Source: Argyresthia goedartella (taxonomy: Eukaryota > Arthropoda > Insecta > Lepidoptera > Argyresthiidae). From it: a stretch of DNA of 64,000 nucleotides. The position numbers and the translations under genes were made by a program. Every line of letters starts with the position of its first letter. The first letter of the stretch is position 1. Location of the stretch: contig OX463829.1 of the NCBI GenBank assembly GCA_949825045.1, positions 18,508,715 through 18,572,714 of the forward strand. Reading direction: 5' to 3'. Positions 47,533-59,601 of this stretch are shown here, one piece after another. The notes beneath the pieces were generated by a model, which did no database searches, had not been told where the DNA came from, and was given only the letters and a program-made list of their open reading frames with translations.

Positions 47533-48140
47533 TTAACCATATCCTCCAAGAGTTGAGGCACAGAAGTTATCAAGTTTTTTATGAAAGCAGCCGGAGCCTC
47601 CATCAATTTATTTATTTTTTAACAAAGAATATTAAAATTCATAAAGGTCATTCAAATTAGATTATATCGAGGAATTAATTTCCAGCAAGCTGAAAGTCGT
47701 TTTAAACCTTCATTTAGTTCTAAAATTGTGTAATCCGAGTTTTCACCATCCTAGGAGGTGGAGCCAAGAAGCCGCGAAATACAAAAAAGTTGCACATTTT
47801 CCGTAAATATGAGTTGGAGTGCTCCATGGTCTAATAGGTACCACGCTTTCTTTTCACACAGGAGATGCAGTTTCGAATCCTGACCATGTACCAATGAGCT
47901 ATTTGATTTATCATAAGTACATTAACGGACTTTCAACGTTACGAATGACACGTTAAGCTATAGGTCGCGGCTACTATCTCTACCTGGTATTTGACGTAAA
48001 ACCCCTCCACCAACCCGCACTGAGCTATAATAATAATAATACCTTGGACACTGTTTACACACATTGATCTAGCCCCAAAGATGCAGGGAATCCCCTGCAT
48101 CTTTGGTACTAGACAACGATACACATACTCATATAGATAA
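47342..48140 (-). repeat. Right arm of the 0.8 kb inverted repeat
   Basis: It is complementary to 42186-42978. Here the Helitron continues past the arm to its true CTAG end and the SINE continues past the other end to its B box, so this locus is the more complete one. It differs from the left arm by a templated palindrome at 48075-48106. Confidence 0.9.
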
Positions 48141-48230
48141 ATATTATACTTAAATACACAAGCATGACTAGGGTACAAACATCCGTTCTCATCAAACAAA
48201 TATTTGCCCCCACCGGGACTCGAACCGAAA
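48027..48230 (-). mobile_element. tRNA-derived SINE S1, copy 1 (5'-damaged)
   Basis: The minus strand has the B box ggttcgagtccc (48214-48225), then the family body (caaatatttgtttgatgaga, catgcttgtgtatttaagta, gtatgtgtatcgttgtctag, ctagatcaatgtgtgtaaac, agtgtccaaggtatt) and a (att)n tail. The A-box half is replaced by unrelated sequence. It contains the palindrome 48075-48106. Confidence 0.8.
48075..48106. repeat. Perfect palindrome inside SINE S1, 14 bp arms
   Basis: ccaaagatgcaggg (48075-48088) pairs exactly with 48093-48106 around aatc. In the three other S1 copies (42205, 52140, 62965) this place reads as the non-palindromic gataca.ggaatcct.gtttgg. One arm has therefore been overwritten using the other as template. 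Confidence 0.92.
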
Positions 48231-48385
48231 CTATGGCTTGATCTTACTCGGTTTCGGGTAAAGGCCTGTGCCCCTCGGTGGGGACGTGAATTACTTGGGT
48301 TATTATTATAATATTATTATGAGTTGGAGTCCTACATTTATGAATTATGAGGGTGAATAATATTCCAATGCAAGTTTCTAAGACA

Positions 48386-48425
48386 CTAGCCGATGCCCGC
48401 AGGTTCAGACGCGTGGAGTCGAGCA
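48386..48425 (-). mobile_element. Helitron 3' terminus fragment
   Basis: On the minus strand it reads cgcgtctgaacctgcgggca, tcggCTAG|T, with CTAG at 48386-48389. This is the same type of end as at 47300. No matching 5' end is found nearby, so it is a truncated copy. Confidence 0.5.
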
Positions 48426-48597
48426 AGCAGGCAAGTGCGAGTCGAACACAAAGAGCATCTCCGAAAACGTCGAAAGAAACACGATTCTTCTTTTACTTTC
48501 ATATTTACCCCCCCTACCCTTGATACGGTCCTATCGCTAAATACTTTGACAGCCGTTTACACGTATTCCTTGCCTACCTTACCTGCCTATCTGTCTT

Positions 48598-48656
48598 TCA
48601 GTTTCACATATCGAGTAGATTATGTACATCATAATCTACTCGATATGTGAAACTGA
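48598..48656. repeat. Perfect palindrome, 27 bp arms
   Basis: Arm 48598-48624 (starting tcagtttcacatatcgagta) is exactly complementary to 48630-48656, with a 5 nt spacer tacat. It lies 15 bp upstream of a SINE. No second copy in the window. Confidence 0.95.
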
Positions 48657-48670
48657 TACAATCACACGAC

Positions 48671-48830
48671 GATGAGACGACGACCTCCGTAGCGTTGCGG
48701 TTCTAGGCTCTGCCTTCCGAAAGAGAGGTCCCGGATTCGGATCCCGGCTGGGCAGGAAAAGAACCACAGGACTTGGATGTTTAAATGTCTCGTACTACAG
48801 GTGTGAACTATTTAAGTGCTATGCTTCACG
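48671..48830 (+). mobile_element. tRNA-derived SINE S2, copy 1
   Basis: It starts cgacgacctccgtagcgttg, gcggttctaggctctgcc, with a degraded B box ggattcggatcccgg and then gctgggcaggaaaagaacca, caggacttggatgt. The layout matches the lepidopteran SINE 'cgacctccgtggcgcaacgg ... gggttcgagtcccgg'. A second copy is at 60187-60310. Both internal promoter boxes carry substitutions. Confidence 0.7.
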
Positions 48831-48837
48831 TTCATGG

Positions 48838-49140
48838 GTCAAGTAGTTTCTGAGATTCATACAACTCTAACCCCCCCCCCCCCCCCCCTCCTCATTTCTC
48901 CAGAGTTTTTAAAAATAGAACAGGTCAAGCATTTAACAGTTGTCTCGCAACTCCACCTGCGAAATTTCAGCTTCATAACTCAAGTTGTTTTGATTTCACA
49001 CAAATATAACCAACCCCCAATTCTCCCCCTTAGGGGAGGAATTTCACCACATCCCTTATCAATGCTAGCCTACGCTACAAAAGGAACCCCTGTACAACGT
49101 TTCATGACTCAGGCTCCACCGGCTCAGGCTGTGCGTTGTC
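48838..49140 (+). mobile_element. Lepidopteran interspersed repeat, family G, copy 2
   Basis: Landmarks shared with 33325-33685 include ggtcaagtagtttct, a C homopolymer (about 48870-48889), cccccttaggggaggaattt and cacatcccttatcaatgcta, then cctacgctacaaaaggaac, acgtttcatgactcagg and ccggctcaggctgtgcg. A 121-codon plus frame (48816-49181) covers it, but it is low-complexity and not protein-like. Confidence 0.55.
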
Positions 49141-49389
49141 CGTCATTACAAAAAATCAGAACCCTATATATACGGAAATAATTTATTACTTATTATTACG
49201 CATTAAAACTTTTATTCGGATGTTTGCTTAAAGAGTGAGATGGCACGAATCTTAAAATAAATAGTGATGACCTCCCGTGGTAGCGGAACGGTACAACCCG
49301 ACCGCTTCAAACTAATCGCTACATGGAGCTGCGATAAAGAAGTTACGCTGATAAAGGCTGTTTATCCGGGGCTAATAAATAAAGGGAAT

Positions 49390-49500
49390 TACGAAACTGC
49401 ACAGCAAATATCCCTTATATTTGCCGCATTAGCTAAGGTAAAGGGTAAAGGGGGTGAGCGAAGCGAAGCGTTAGGTTCATCATGTAAGAACAACAAAAAA
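49390..49500 (+). mobile_element. MITE family B, copy 4
   Basis: gcattagctaaggtaaaggg, taaagggggtgagcgaagcg and aagaacaacaaaaaaa align with copy 2 at 35336-35445. The interior between gaagcg and gttaggttcatcatg has lost the tccctttattctt segment. Confidence 0.65.
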
Positions 49501-49666
49501 AAAAACACAAACTTAAGTAAGTAAGTACTCATTAAATATTTAAAACATAAAAAGTGTTTTTGCTAATCCTTTTCTGCGATTAAATACCAACCATAAATAA
49601 ATCGCAAATCAGTTTTGATAACATGATTGACTCTGAGCCTTCTTCGTTTCTTATTTCATAGGAATT

Positions 49667-49699
49667 ACCTCATCATTATATCGTTCATAATGATGAGGT
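49667..49699. repeat. Palindrome, 13 bp arms
   Basis: acctcatcattat (49667-49679) and its complement (49687-49699) are separated by 7 nt. Partial pairing continues outside. Confidence 0.75.
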
Positions 49700-52060
49700 T
49701 ATTGAGGAATGATAATTTTGTCGATGAATTCGAACACTTATTTTTGGAACAGTAGAAAGCGATGGAACAGATAGTTTTTTCCCCACAGGTCCTAGTTATT
49801 TTACTCATTTTAATTTGTTCAATGTCTTATAGAGATTTCTAAAGGTGACGAAACTAAACTGGCCAGGTAGTAAAGACATATAAGGCTCGTCTCTCACCTG
49901 TCAAATGGATTCGCATAAATATAAAACCAAATGATGCCCGCGAAGAAACTGTCAGAGCTTTGAGAAGAGCAATTAATTTAAAATTTAATTGAACCTGTCA
50001 AGAACTAGTTATTTATGCAGATGATGATTGCCGTTTCCTCCTTCGAGGACATGTTGTCCTTGCTTTAGTTTATTTTTACGTTAACTCCTTCAATGTTTAC
50101 ATTAAAGAGCGGACCACATTCGGAGTTTTATAGTTTCTTATCAAACTATCGCATAAATCTCGCTGTTTAATGGAGGTTTTTATTTGGGTGTTAATCTGTT
50201 TAGTGTCTTCTCTACCTATTTTTAACAATTGATTGATTAGGAAAAATAATTAAGTTGTACTTAACGCCTTAGCTACCAGACTTCTTTTCGTCAAAAAATT
50301 ATAATAGTCATATTTTTTTTTATTTATAACCCTAGAGCTCATAATAGTGATGTAAAAATCCAGCAGAGAATTGCACAGCTGTGTAGCAATACACATCGAC
50401 AGAAGAACTCAACCTCGTTCTAGTAATAAATAATATTAATGCATATAAACCGACACATTGAGTAATTTTTGGTTTATGAACGTAAAGCCAACATTATGAA
50501 ATAAAGCATGCTGCGTATGTACGCGCGGTTTTGTTTATGTGACTGGCATTCTCCGCCCTCAAGGTATGAATCTGCTCACCTTAGTAATTATTTCATCAAT
50601 GCTAAACGCTGGGAATAATTTTCAAGATTTTTGACCCCAAGGCGGTCTCAACTTGCCCATCAGGAGTCGAAGGTGTTTCATGTTTGTTCTTCTTCAGATT
50701 CTTTACATTTCGTGAGGAATACCTGTATTGCTCAATTAGCAAATCGGTTCGTGGTTGGGCAATATTCATTACTGTGCACTCCCTCCATTATTGGTCGTAA
50801 TTGTTTATCTTTTTCATGTTTTGGGATCGTCTTTGCGATATTTTTCTTGAGAAAAACTGCAATCGAGTTTAATTTAGTAACGTGTTGACGCAGTCAGCCG
50901 AAAACATCGTAACCCGAAACTGAGACTCATCTTCATATCAACTCACACGACGGGAAAAAAATATAATATATAATTGTGTCATATGTTCAAGTGGCAGTCA
51001 TTCGTTGCATGTTCTCCACAGATCATTATTCAAGTCTTATCTTTATTATCCTTTTGAAAAAAGAAGTTAATTGGTGCCACATGTTTCAAACACATTTCAA
51101 CGGCTGCTGTGTCGGCGACCCTGTCAACTTACGATTTGGAATGATTTCGTCAACTGATATTTAAACGCTCCCTCTGGCTCTAAACAAAAATAGATCAGTC
51201 ATACGTTTCATCATGGTAATTGGAATAAATTAGGTACTATTCTCATACTCCTGAAAAGAAAGTTGAAGTTATCGTATTGCGTACAATCTCTCCATACTGA
51301 ATTAGATGCTTAGATAGGACGGCTATTTGACTTTAAACAGATATAACTCCATGATCTCATAATAAAATCCGAACCCTATGCTTGTTTCTCTAAAGACGAT
51401 TAACACAACTTATTGTATTTATGTCACTGCTTGTTCGTTTGCCTGCTTTATCGTAAAGAGCATTATACTGGTAGCCGCTGTGAGTATGACAGTATGACAG
51501 AAGCCTTCTCTATTCAATTTGGGCTGTAAATAAAAAAAATACTCTAAAAATCTACGAATATCAATGGAATCTTCAGAATATTTGTTGCTTTGGTACTTGT
51601 TATTATACCCTTTTCAAGAGATCTCATCAATCTCTCGACAGGTCGGCTTTATATTTGATAGCATTTTACACATTAGCTGAACTTTTTATTTTGTGTTTTA
51701 TGGATGTGTTAATACCATTATTGGGCCTTATTTCAGGATATTGTTCCAAAATAAGAAAGGCCGTTAATTTTTTATCACCGAAATTTACGGCTGAAGCTAT
51801 GTAACGGAAGTTCGAAGTGTAAAGGAAATTGAAATAAATCTACCACAGATGCTGCGAGTCATTCACAGGACATAAAAAGCACTGAAAAGGGTTTGAGAGA
51901 TTTGACTAGTAAACTAAAATAGGTCGTCGATACTGAATGTTTGTTCAAAACACATATTTTGTAGTATCAGATCTGGTATCATCGTACTGATATTGTCCCA
52001 AGATATCCTATCCTAATTATATTTCTAAAATCTAAATAGGGCAGTTAATTATATTATAAT
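49700..52060. other. Unassigned DNA, 2.4 kb
   Basis: At 49932 aaatgatgcccgcgaag resembles a degraded Helitron 3' end on the minus strand. The 85-codon plus frame 50631-50888 has no domain. No gene recognised. Confidence 0.4.
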
Positions 52061-52346
52061 ACAATACCTTGGACACCATTTTTTTTTTTTTTTTTTTTTT
52101 TATAATAATACTTTGGACACTATTTACACACATTGATCTAGCCCCAAACTAGGATTCCCTGTATCTTGGGTACTAGACAACGATACACATACTTATATAG
52201 ATAAATATTATACTTAGATAGATAAACAACCATGACTAGGATACAAACATCCGTTCTCATCAAACAAATATTTGCCTCCACCGGGACTCGAACCCGGGAC
52301 CCTAGGTTTCGTAGGCAGCGTCACTGCCGACTCGGCCATTCGGGTC
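52061..52346 (-). mobile_element. SINE S1, copy 2, next to a second truncated S1 end
   Basis: The minus-strand SINE runs 52346 to about 52102. The A box is tggccgagtcgg (about 52331-52342), the B box ggttcgagtccc (about 52285-52296), then the S1 body and a tattatta tail. Immediately beyond lie 23 T (52079-52101) and accttggacacca (52066-52078), the 3' end of another S1 truncated to almost nothing. The pol III boxes match consensus, but any expression is unknown. Confidence 0.85.
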
Positions 52347-52779
52347 GTCGAAGCATATAAAAGCATAGTATTCATAATGCGTGCCTACATAAAAAGCAAA
52401 AAAAAAGAAAGCTTGACAGCAGACTGCAGCAAAAATAGGGCGACTATCATAAAGAATAAGATAAGTAGCTAGAGCGCTGAGGATAATACGGGGAACGCTC
52501 ATTATTTCGAACACAATATTGACTCTGTGTCGCTTTGCATTAATACTTTATATTTCTCATTCTCTTAAGTTACTATATCGACTTCTATACCCCTCGAACT
52601 TGTTATATTATTGGTCATATATAAACTTTAAAGTTCTCTCTTTCCCCGCAATCAAGTTTTATTTTCGCGGCAAAACTAGAAAAGAGGCGTATGCGTTCAG
52701 TTACATTTTATTTTATCTTTATACCAAAATTTGTTCATTGCTAGAGGCCCGAAAACCAGACTGTCACAGTTAAACATAT
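52347..52779. other. Unassigned DNA
   Basis: No gene or repeat recognised. The 84-codon plus frame 52519-52773 has no motif. Confidence 0.4.
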
Positions 52780-52849
52780 TTTAGTTCAGATTTGGATTTG
52801 GATTGGATATATTCTTTAGTTCAGATTTGGATTTGGATTGGATATATTC
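52780..52849. repeat. Tandem duplication, 35 bp x 2, perfect
   Basis: Units 52780-52814 and 52815-52849 are identical (tttagttcagatttggattt, then ggattggatatattc). Each contains an internal ttggat repetition. Identity implies recent replication slippage. Confidence 0.95.
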
Positions 52850-55800
52850 GTATGACTTTGAGAGACATTTTCACGCACCGCAGTGACACTCCGAGCCGCC
52901 GAGCAGTAACTTTGCTGCTAAATGGCGCGTTCATTTCATTATGATGTATTATGGTATTATTTGCAGGGGCATGCAGATCTTCGCAATTTAGGCGATCACC
53001 TTATTTGCAACTGTCTCCTGTTTTGTTTGTTGCTTCCTGTAAGTTAGCATTTGCAATATTGCACGCTGCACTGATGGATAAGATTAGAATGATTTAGTTG
53101 TTGGCTTTCGCTCAATTGATGTGTATTTCTAGAACAGTGCATGGTAGCGACCACTTCATAATCTTATGATGCTTATAACTTATATTATGATCTGAAAATA
53201 CTTGTAGTATCTTATAATGTGTCAAATCAAGTTAGACTTGATTTGAGCAATACGACTAACTAGATTTTAGTAGCACCCAGATGACATATAAATTATGAAA
53301 ATCAGTAATTAGCAGTAAGTAGCATTTTAAGTTACCAAAATAAATATGCAAGTCACGCTGAAATTAATCCAAACCACAAGTTTTCTATAGGGCCAGTATT
53401 ATTGCATAGTAACGGCGTATATTTGTCACACAATTCGTCTTAGTGATAGCTTAAGTGACGTGTTTCTATTACTAGAATTATGTGAACTCATTGCAGACCC
53501 GCCGCCGGTAGAATGCGACATTTGTTATCGTGTGGATTCATTAATCAATGTTGAGTTAAGGGGTACCATCAAACAAGCGCCTGCTGTGGCAGCTTTTCCC
53601 CTCCATCGCCTGTGCAAGCCTATTTAGACAAAATAAAGTATAAAATATTAATTTGACATCGTTCCACTAGAAATCTGTTTCCTTTTAATCGAGAGTCTAA
53701 TAGACATTGAGATATTACAATTGAGTTTTCGATATGCTTACACTTAATAATATAAAAAACAAGCTTTCTACGTCGTAATTCCTACTTATAATAACTCAGC
53801 TCGGAGAGGTTCATGTATTTTTAATATGTTGGGCTTTTATTTAAGCGGATAAACCTAAGATATTCCCCTTAACCGAGAGTGACCGATCTGCTATTTCCTA
53901 TACGGGTTTATAAGAGATATTTCGGTTTGGCCTTTTTCCGCCCTAATAGGTAGGTCTGTATTTTTGGGTATGTGGTATTACTGTCAAAAACATAAAGGTA
54001 TATTTTATCATCGATTAAACGAAACTAATCTTTTGTAGGTAGTGTTGGGTTAGTAAAGCCATAAAAAATACACAAAACATATTTATTAGTTCGTATGAAT
54101 CCACGAAACAATGAATAAAGAACACCCGGCCTGTCACCAACCGCATTATGTCGAGTTTTGTCAATAAAATATCGATTGATTTATTGAGCGGTGTTAACCC
54201 CAGATTCACTATAATTTGTTAGCCAAATAATCCGGGATTTCGATGCCCCACACAATGTTATAAATAAAACCGTTTGCAATAAAAGCTTGGAGACAATTAA
54301 GGGGACGCTCTGTCGAAGCGAGGTAAATTTCACCCACATTATAGCAAATAATAGCAAACAAGAGGCGATGGGACGTAGAGCCTGGCAGCATTGCAGGCAC
54401 CCCTCGGTGATATACTACAAGGTGCAGTAAAGTCACTCAGTCACTTCGCTAATTTGAGTTACACAGCATAACCAAAAATAACTCACGCAGTTACCCATGT
54501 AACCCATGGCTCCCTCAAACAATTTTCGGTAGATTTAAATTACATTTAAACTTTAATGTCATATTGTATTCAGTACACCACTGACATTGCTTGGTTTGTT
54601 ATAGCAAACGATCTATAAAATGGGACTATCAACGTTGATTAACATAACATCTCAGTGTTTAACTGGTTAACATTTAACGTTTCAGATTGAAAGGCAATAC
54701 AGAGGGTATATTTCATTAATCCCGGCAACAGACAAAAATTACAATATTCCATATCTAGTCCACATGCGCAGGTAAATTAAAATACCACGAAGGGCCACTA
54801 CTGTGTCCCATTGCTTCGTGGCTTTGCTACGTTCCACCGATATGTTACGCCCTAAATCCCTTTTCCTTTATATCGAAATGCACAACGGGAGCCTCTGATA
54901 GTAAAAAAAATTGCAGTAGCATTAGGGTCTTTCTTAGCAATAATGTGAATATTTATGGCGTGGGCACGTGCTGATTTGTCATAATGGGGACATCGAATGT
55001 GCATATTGGTAATTACATTCCTTTACTTTTATCAGTATATAAAATGTTTGGTTTGGTCTCTAAAACTCCATCTGTTTTATGGCCATGGATTTAAAGTGAG
55101 TTGTTTTGTGGTTAGGCGTGTGAAGGTAATATTTGTCACACAATTTCATATATATATGTAATTTCATAATAACATTCGATTATTTTAATCTGTGCTCATT
55201 GCGTAAATGCTACATGGCAATGAATAAATTAAAAAAGTAGCTTGAACAGAAAAGTAGCATGGAAACATACTACCTATATAAATAGGAACATACGCATATT
55301 TCATGTACGCACACATATTTCATTCATTAATTATTTAAGAGCTATACTCTTGGCGGTGGAGTTCCTTCCATGCACTTCTACACACTGCCCTCTCCTTGAC
55401 GTCCAGATAAACACATCTTTAAAGGTATTTTGTAAAAGCATCGCTGTTGTTTGACCTTTGATTTTACCTATGAAAAAAAATTTGGCCCATGCTTTCCTAA
55501 ATACTCCTTAAGAAACAATTCCAACCACAACAAAAACCATTCTACATAACGCTTAAGAAAACTTATGCGAATTCCGCTTCCCGCGATCCGATTACACTGC
55601 GGCATTTGACGTAGCGTCTTCGAGTAACATATTGAATGGAACTTCCACAAAAGAAGCTAATGTCATTTTTTGGGCGTCGGGGGTGGATCGAGCCCCGGGG
55701 GTACATGGAACAGTTCGTTCCTAACTCTATTAAGACGACTGACTGCGTCCCCTAGGGAACTCCCTACGTTTGAGGGTAGCGCGATAGAAAAACAGTTGGC

Positions 55801-57727
55801 ACTGAGAACCGCCACCTGTTACAAAAAAGAAAATTCTTGAAAAAACAGCCGAAGACGCTCCAGAATTAAGATATAACGCACAAAAGAAAAACAGGACTAT
55901 TAGTTCCATTTGCGAAATGGCTGCAAATAAAACTGTAAAAGTAAGACTGAACGAACAACATCTTCCAAGAAAATGAGACTGTACTTTCCAGATTGCGATC
56001 GCTCCGATTTCAATAGTCTTTTGTTGCACAAAAAATTGGAATGGGCGATGATTGCTGTACGTACGTAATTGATATGAAAACTGGGAAGTTCTGACAGCAA
56101 AGTTTGGTTTAGTTTGGAGTTAGACTAATCCAGCGGATGTAGGGACACTCAGCGCCTTAGGGGATGTCGGGGACGTTGTAACATTGTTAGCGAAGTTAGG
56201 GTAAGGCGAGTCCCATAGCTTGTGCGCAAATTGTAACTGGGGTCAGCGCTCGTCTACTTATTCTAGCTTGAATCATTTCTGAACAATTGTGAAATCGTTA
56301 TAATACTATATTTGTATACTGTGATATCCGTGCTAATCTAGTTAGGCTAGTAAGGCTGGTTTAAGAAGGTCACATAACCCTTTGAGCGTGTACCCGCCGG
56401 GAGCCGTCAATATTGTTTAATAGGTTTTGAATTTTATTAGGGGTTTTATTAGGGTTTAAATCGTGGTCCAATTTTTTCAAGAGGCTACACGCTTAACTGG
56501 ATAAGAAAAAATTTTAAATACAATAGCAAAAAGCTGAGGAGACAGTACGTAACTGACATGCATTTAGGATAGTATCATCCCGACATAAAAGTATCTCTTT
56601 TTATCCGACTATCATCACATTGATTATTATTATTATTGACGTTGTTATAATACAAAAAATATTCTATTCTACATTTATCTAAATGTAATTCCAATGTTAC
56701 TACAATAATAATTTCAATATTCAATTTCAGAATAATCTCATACTGATTTATATTTCATTACAATTTATTTTGTTTACCTGAGCCTATCGTTGTCACGTCC
56801 GTTTTGGCTCTGACAGAAAACCAGCGTCACAGACTCGTCCGTGACTTTGCTGAGTCAGGGCCAATTCATTGTCGCGGTACAACCACATTACCACATAGTT
56901 GCCCTAATTGTTTCAATATTTTTTTTTGTTAATTGATAATTGTTTGTATTATTTCGATGCATTTTTATTTTAAATTATGTGTTTGTACCGTACTTTTAAT
57001 GAATAAATTTATCCATCTATCTGCAAGCACCGTTAATATATGGGTGCGCATAAATTGACAGGGAAAACATAGATTTTAGTAACATAAATATTCAGAGAAT
57101 TAAGTATTTTGAAGTAATAAAGCCTTAGTGACTGGAATATGAAGATTTTCAATAGTCTAGTTGCGTGTGATTTGGTAGATGCAGTGAAGGATTGAACAGC
57201 TGATTTTAACTGTTAAAACGTTTTAACGTTGAAATAGAAAGGAATTTTGTTGACGTTTTATAAGATATAACCAGCAATATCTTAATAAACGTCAACAAAT
57301 TCTGCTGTCCCAACCCTTATTCAGCTGCTTCGCTTGTAAAAGCTTCTGTCTGAATATGAATTACTATTAAAAAGAAGACGAAGGTTATAAATGTCATAAC
57401 AGAGTGGCGAATGCACCATTTGCATTCGAAGTTAGTGCGTCGGTACGTTAATCCATTTTATTAGAGAAATGAGCTGTAAATCTCGCCTCGGGCGGCACTA
57501 AATTGATTTAGACTGGCCGCAACAATAATTAGAATCGTATGAAATATGGGCCGAGCCTCGTCGTCGGTTTGTCCTTTGCATATTATTTATATAAGATTAT
57601 TTTTAATTGGTTGACGACCGCGGGGCATTCGGTCACACAGGCAATTGTCAACTTGCTTGAGAAAAGACTATTTTTGATTAACTTTTCTTTGTATTTTGTA
57701 ACATTTTTTTCCTCTTTTTTTCAGCAT
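52850..57727. other. Sparse 4.9 kb stretch with small palindromes only
   Basis: No gene, LINE or SINE recognised. It contains an 11 bp-arm hairpin at 53222-53246 (tcaaatcaagt, tag spacer) and the palindrome 57247-57298. A possible 115 bp TIR pair at about 56382-56495 (gagcgtgtacc / ggctacacgc) is weak. A 99-codon minus frame (55730-56029) has no domain. Confidence 0.4.
57247..57298. repeat. Near-perfect palindrome, 22 bp arms
   Basis: ttgttgacgttttataagat, at (57247-57268) pairs with 57277-57298 at 20 of 22 positions, with an 8 nt spacer. Confidence 0.85.
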
Positions 57728-57800
57728 TTTTCGTCCACCGTTGGACATATTATGCCTTCCCGATTGACTTTCAGTTCGTGCAGTACTGTGCGCCGGCTGC
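57728..57800. repeat. Short LINE-like fragment
   Basis: tcgtccaccgttggacata, then tatgccttcccgattgac resembles the frequent lepidopteran LINE phrase cgtccactgttggacatagg. It is too short to classify further. Confidence 0.4.
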
Positions 57801-59601
57801 ACTTTTAATGTCATCGGAAAATCGTGCCGCATTTATATTTTTATAACTACTTAATTATGTATGTTTGGTTAACACACTCAATGCTACAAGTAGCACTTGT
57901 AAGAGGCAGTCTACAAAGGTCTTACAAAGGCTTGTATTAGTCGTATAAAGTCCTCGGTTTATTACCGCAGAGCTCAAGGTTGATGATAAACTCCTGGTTT
58001 TATGTTATATGTGGACATATTAGGTATATATTCTTATAGCTGTATGGCGAAATGGCTAAATATGTTTTAATAGAGAAGGAACAGCCTTCAATGCCGGTAG
58101 CTTAATTTTGTATCGCTGACAGGTATAGCGACTCTGAACGTGATTGCTATTTTGAAACTACGGCGATCCGGATTGATATCAGGAATACAGAATCGAGATA
58201 CAGGGCCACATGTCATCAAAATTCTGATAACTTTATTGTCCGGATCGTCCGTTAAAAATAACTTCCGCCCAACTTCCATTTCCCACTGTTTTCCAATCAT
58301 TTTCTTTTCATAAAGTTCGCTTATTGAGCTCGCAGTCGATACATGCGAGGAGGCAAGAACAATGCTCTTTTGTGCCCCGCATCGGTCCACTGGGTCTTTG
58401 CTATTGTGATACTAGTAGCGCCCGGTAGCTGGCTTGTTTGGTTGATCCAAAAACATGGGAACGAAAGTAAATAGTTTTAGACGATAACAGAAAATATCAC
58501 TGTTCGTTGTTTTTATACAAAGGCTTGTTGACCTTATGTGTATGCGCACGTCTGCATTTTTTGCGCCCATTTGCTTTCATCGACATGTAAGCCAATATAA
58601 AATGCCTTATACAGATCAGAAAGTTTTAATTTCTAAGGGGTTATCAGATCACAGACTTATTGTAAATAATTTTCACTACGAAATCAACTTGATGAAAAAT
58701 TATTTTTCACATGCACATTTTGAGTCAAAATGCAGGAAGCGTGTATGGACATTTCAACGTGTCCATGCAACATGGACACGGGGAAAATAATGTTTTTGTA
58801 TCCAGAGCTGCAGGCACATATCTAAATAAAGTTAAATATTAAATGCAGTAACAGAACGAACTTTCAGTGACAAGATGCTAGTAGCTTCCTTTACAAATTA
58901 CTGTAACCACGGCAACTGTCGATGTTAGTCCTAGACAGGATTAGGATGTAAGCCCCGTGATGACGGTCAAAGCTTGATAACAGCATCGCATAAATCAGCT
59001 AATACTAGCGTTCGGACCAACAAGCTTTAAGCTAAAACACCCTAATTTACTATCGTATTAGGTGGCCGAAGCACCTATTATTTAGAAGTAATGTGAAGCC
59101 GAATTAACGACAACTTCATTAAGTCGGAGCGTGTGTGAAAAGTTCTAACTACTAATTAGAATGGCCTTTGTACTTGACTATTATTCTGCGATAAATTAGT
59201 AGTAGTATTCTGTGATTTAGATTCAGTTATTTAGCACATATTTAGCTAAGAATTATTTCTGGAATAATGAAAAAAAACCTGTCTTAAATAATATTTTGCT
59301 AATCCCCACTAACCGCTGAGAAGCCACGAGAGAACAGCAGTTTAATATTCTTAAAAAATCACCTGAATATTGATCAAGTTAATCGCTCAATTCCAACCAA
59401 CACAAAGGAGCTTAAACAACGAAAGCTTGTCGAAAGCTCCGAAGGTCAAGTATTAAGATCCTCTTGTCATCACTTGAAGCACAAAATAGGATCTTTACGC
59501 GGATACTACATAAACAAAGCGAGATGCTCTGATGGGCCACTTGGCAGGACTCGTATTGGGCTATTCCACAATACGTAAAGGATTTTCTCTAATAACGGAT
59601 A
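57801..59601. other. Unassigned DNA with one 100-codon frame
   Basis: Besides the frame at 58088-58390 (own entry) there is a small stem-loop at 58758-58780 (cgtgtccatg arms, caa spacer). No repeat family recognised. Confidence 0.4.
58088..58390 (-). CDS. Unidentified 100-codon open frame
   Basis: The minus-strand frame runs from an ATG at 58390 to a stop at 58088 and is open about 9 codons further upstream, to a TAG. Its composition is protein-like rather than low-complexity: acidic/basic patches such as LYEKKMIGKQWEMEVGRKLF, then TDDPDNKVIRILMT and PDINPDRRSFKIAITF. I recognise no family, no signal peptide and no clear splice sites. It may be a fragment of an unrecognised transposon protein, a host exon or a chance frame. 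Confidence 0.2.
   Translation of the reverse strand: MDRCGAQKSIVLASSHVSTASSISELYEKKMIGKQWEMEVGRKLFLTDDPDNKVIRILMTCGPVSRFCIPDINPDRRSFKIAITFRVAIPVSDTKLSYRH

Noticed and set aside
42186..48140. Large DNA transposon with 0.8 kb terminal inverted repeats
   Set aside because: The arms are themselves composites of a SINE and a truncated Helitron, there is no target duplication at the outer ends that I can see, and the interior has no transposase.
48816..49181. 121-codon plus-strand open frame, the longest in the window
   Set aside because: It spans a poly-C run and lies inside repeat family G. The translation is low-complexity proline/serine-rich with no domain.
56382..56495. Small TIR element (gagcgtgtacc / ggctacacgc)
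   Set aside because: Only about 10-12 bp pair with mismatches, with no clear target duplication or second copy.
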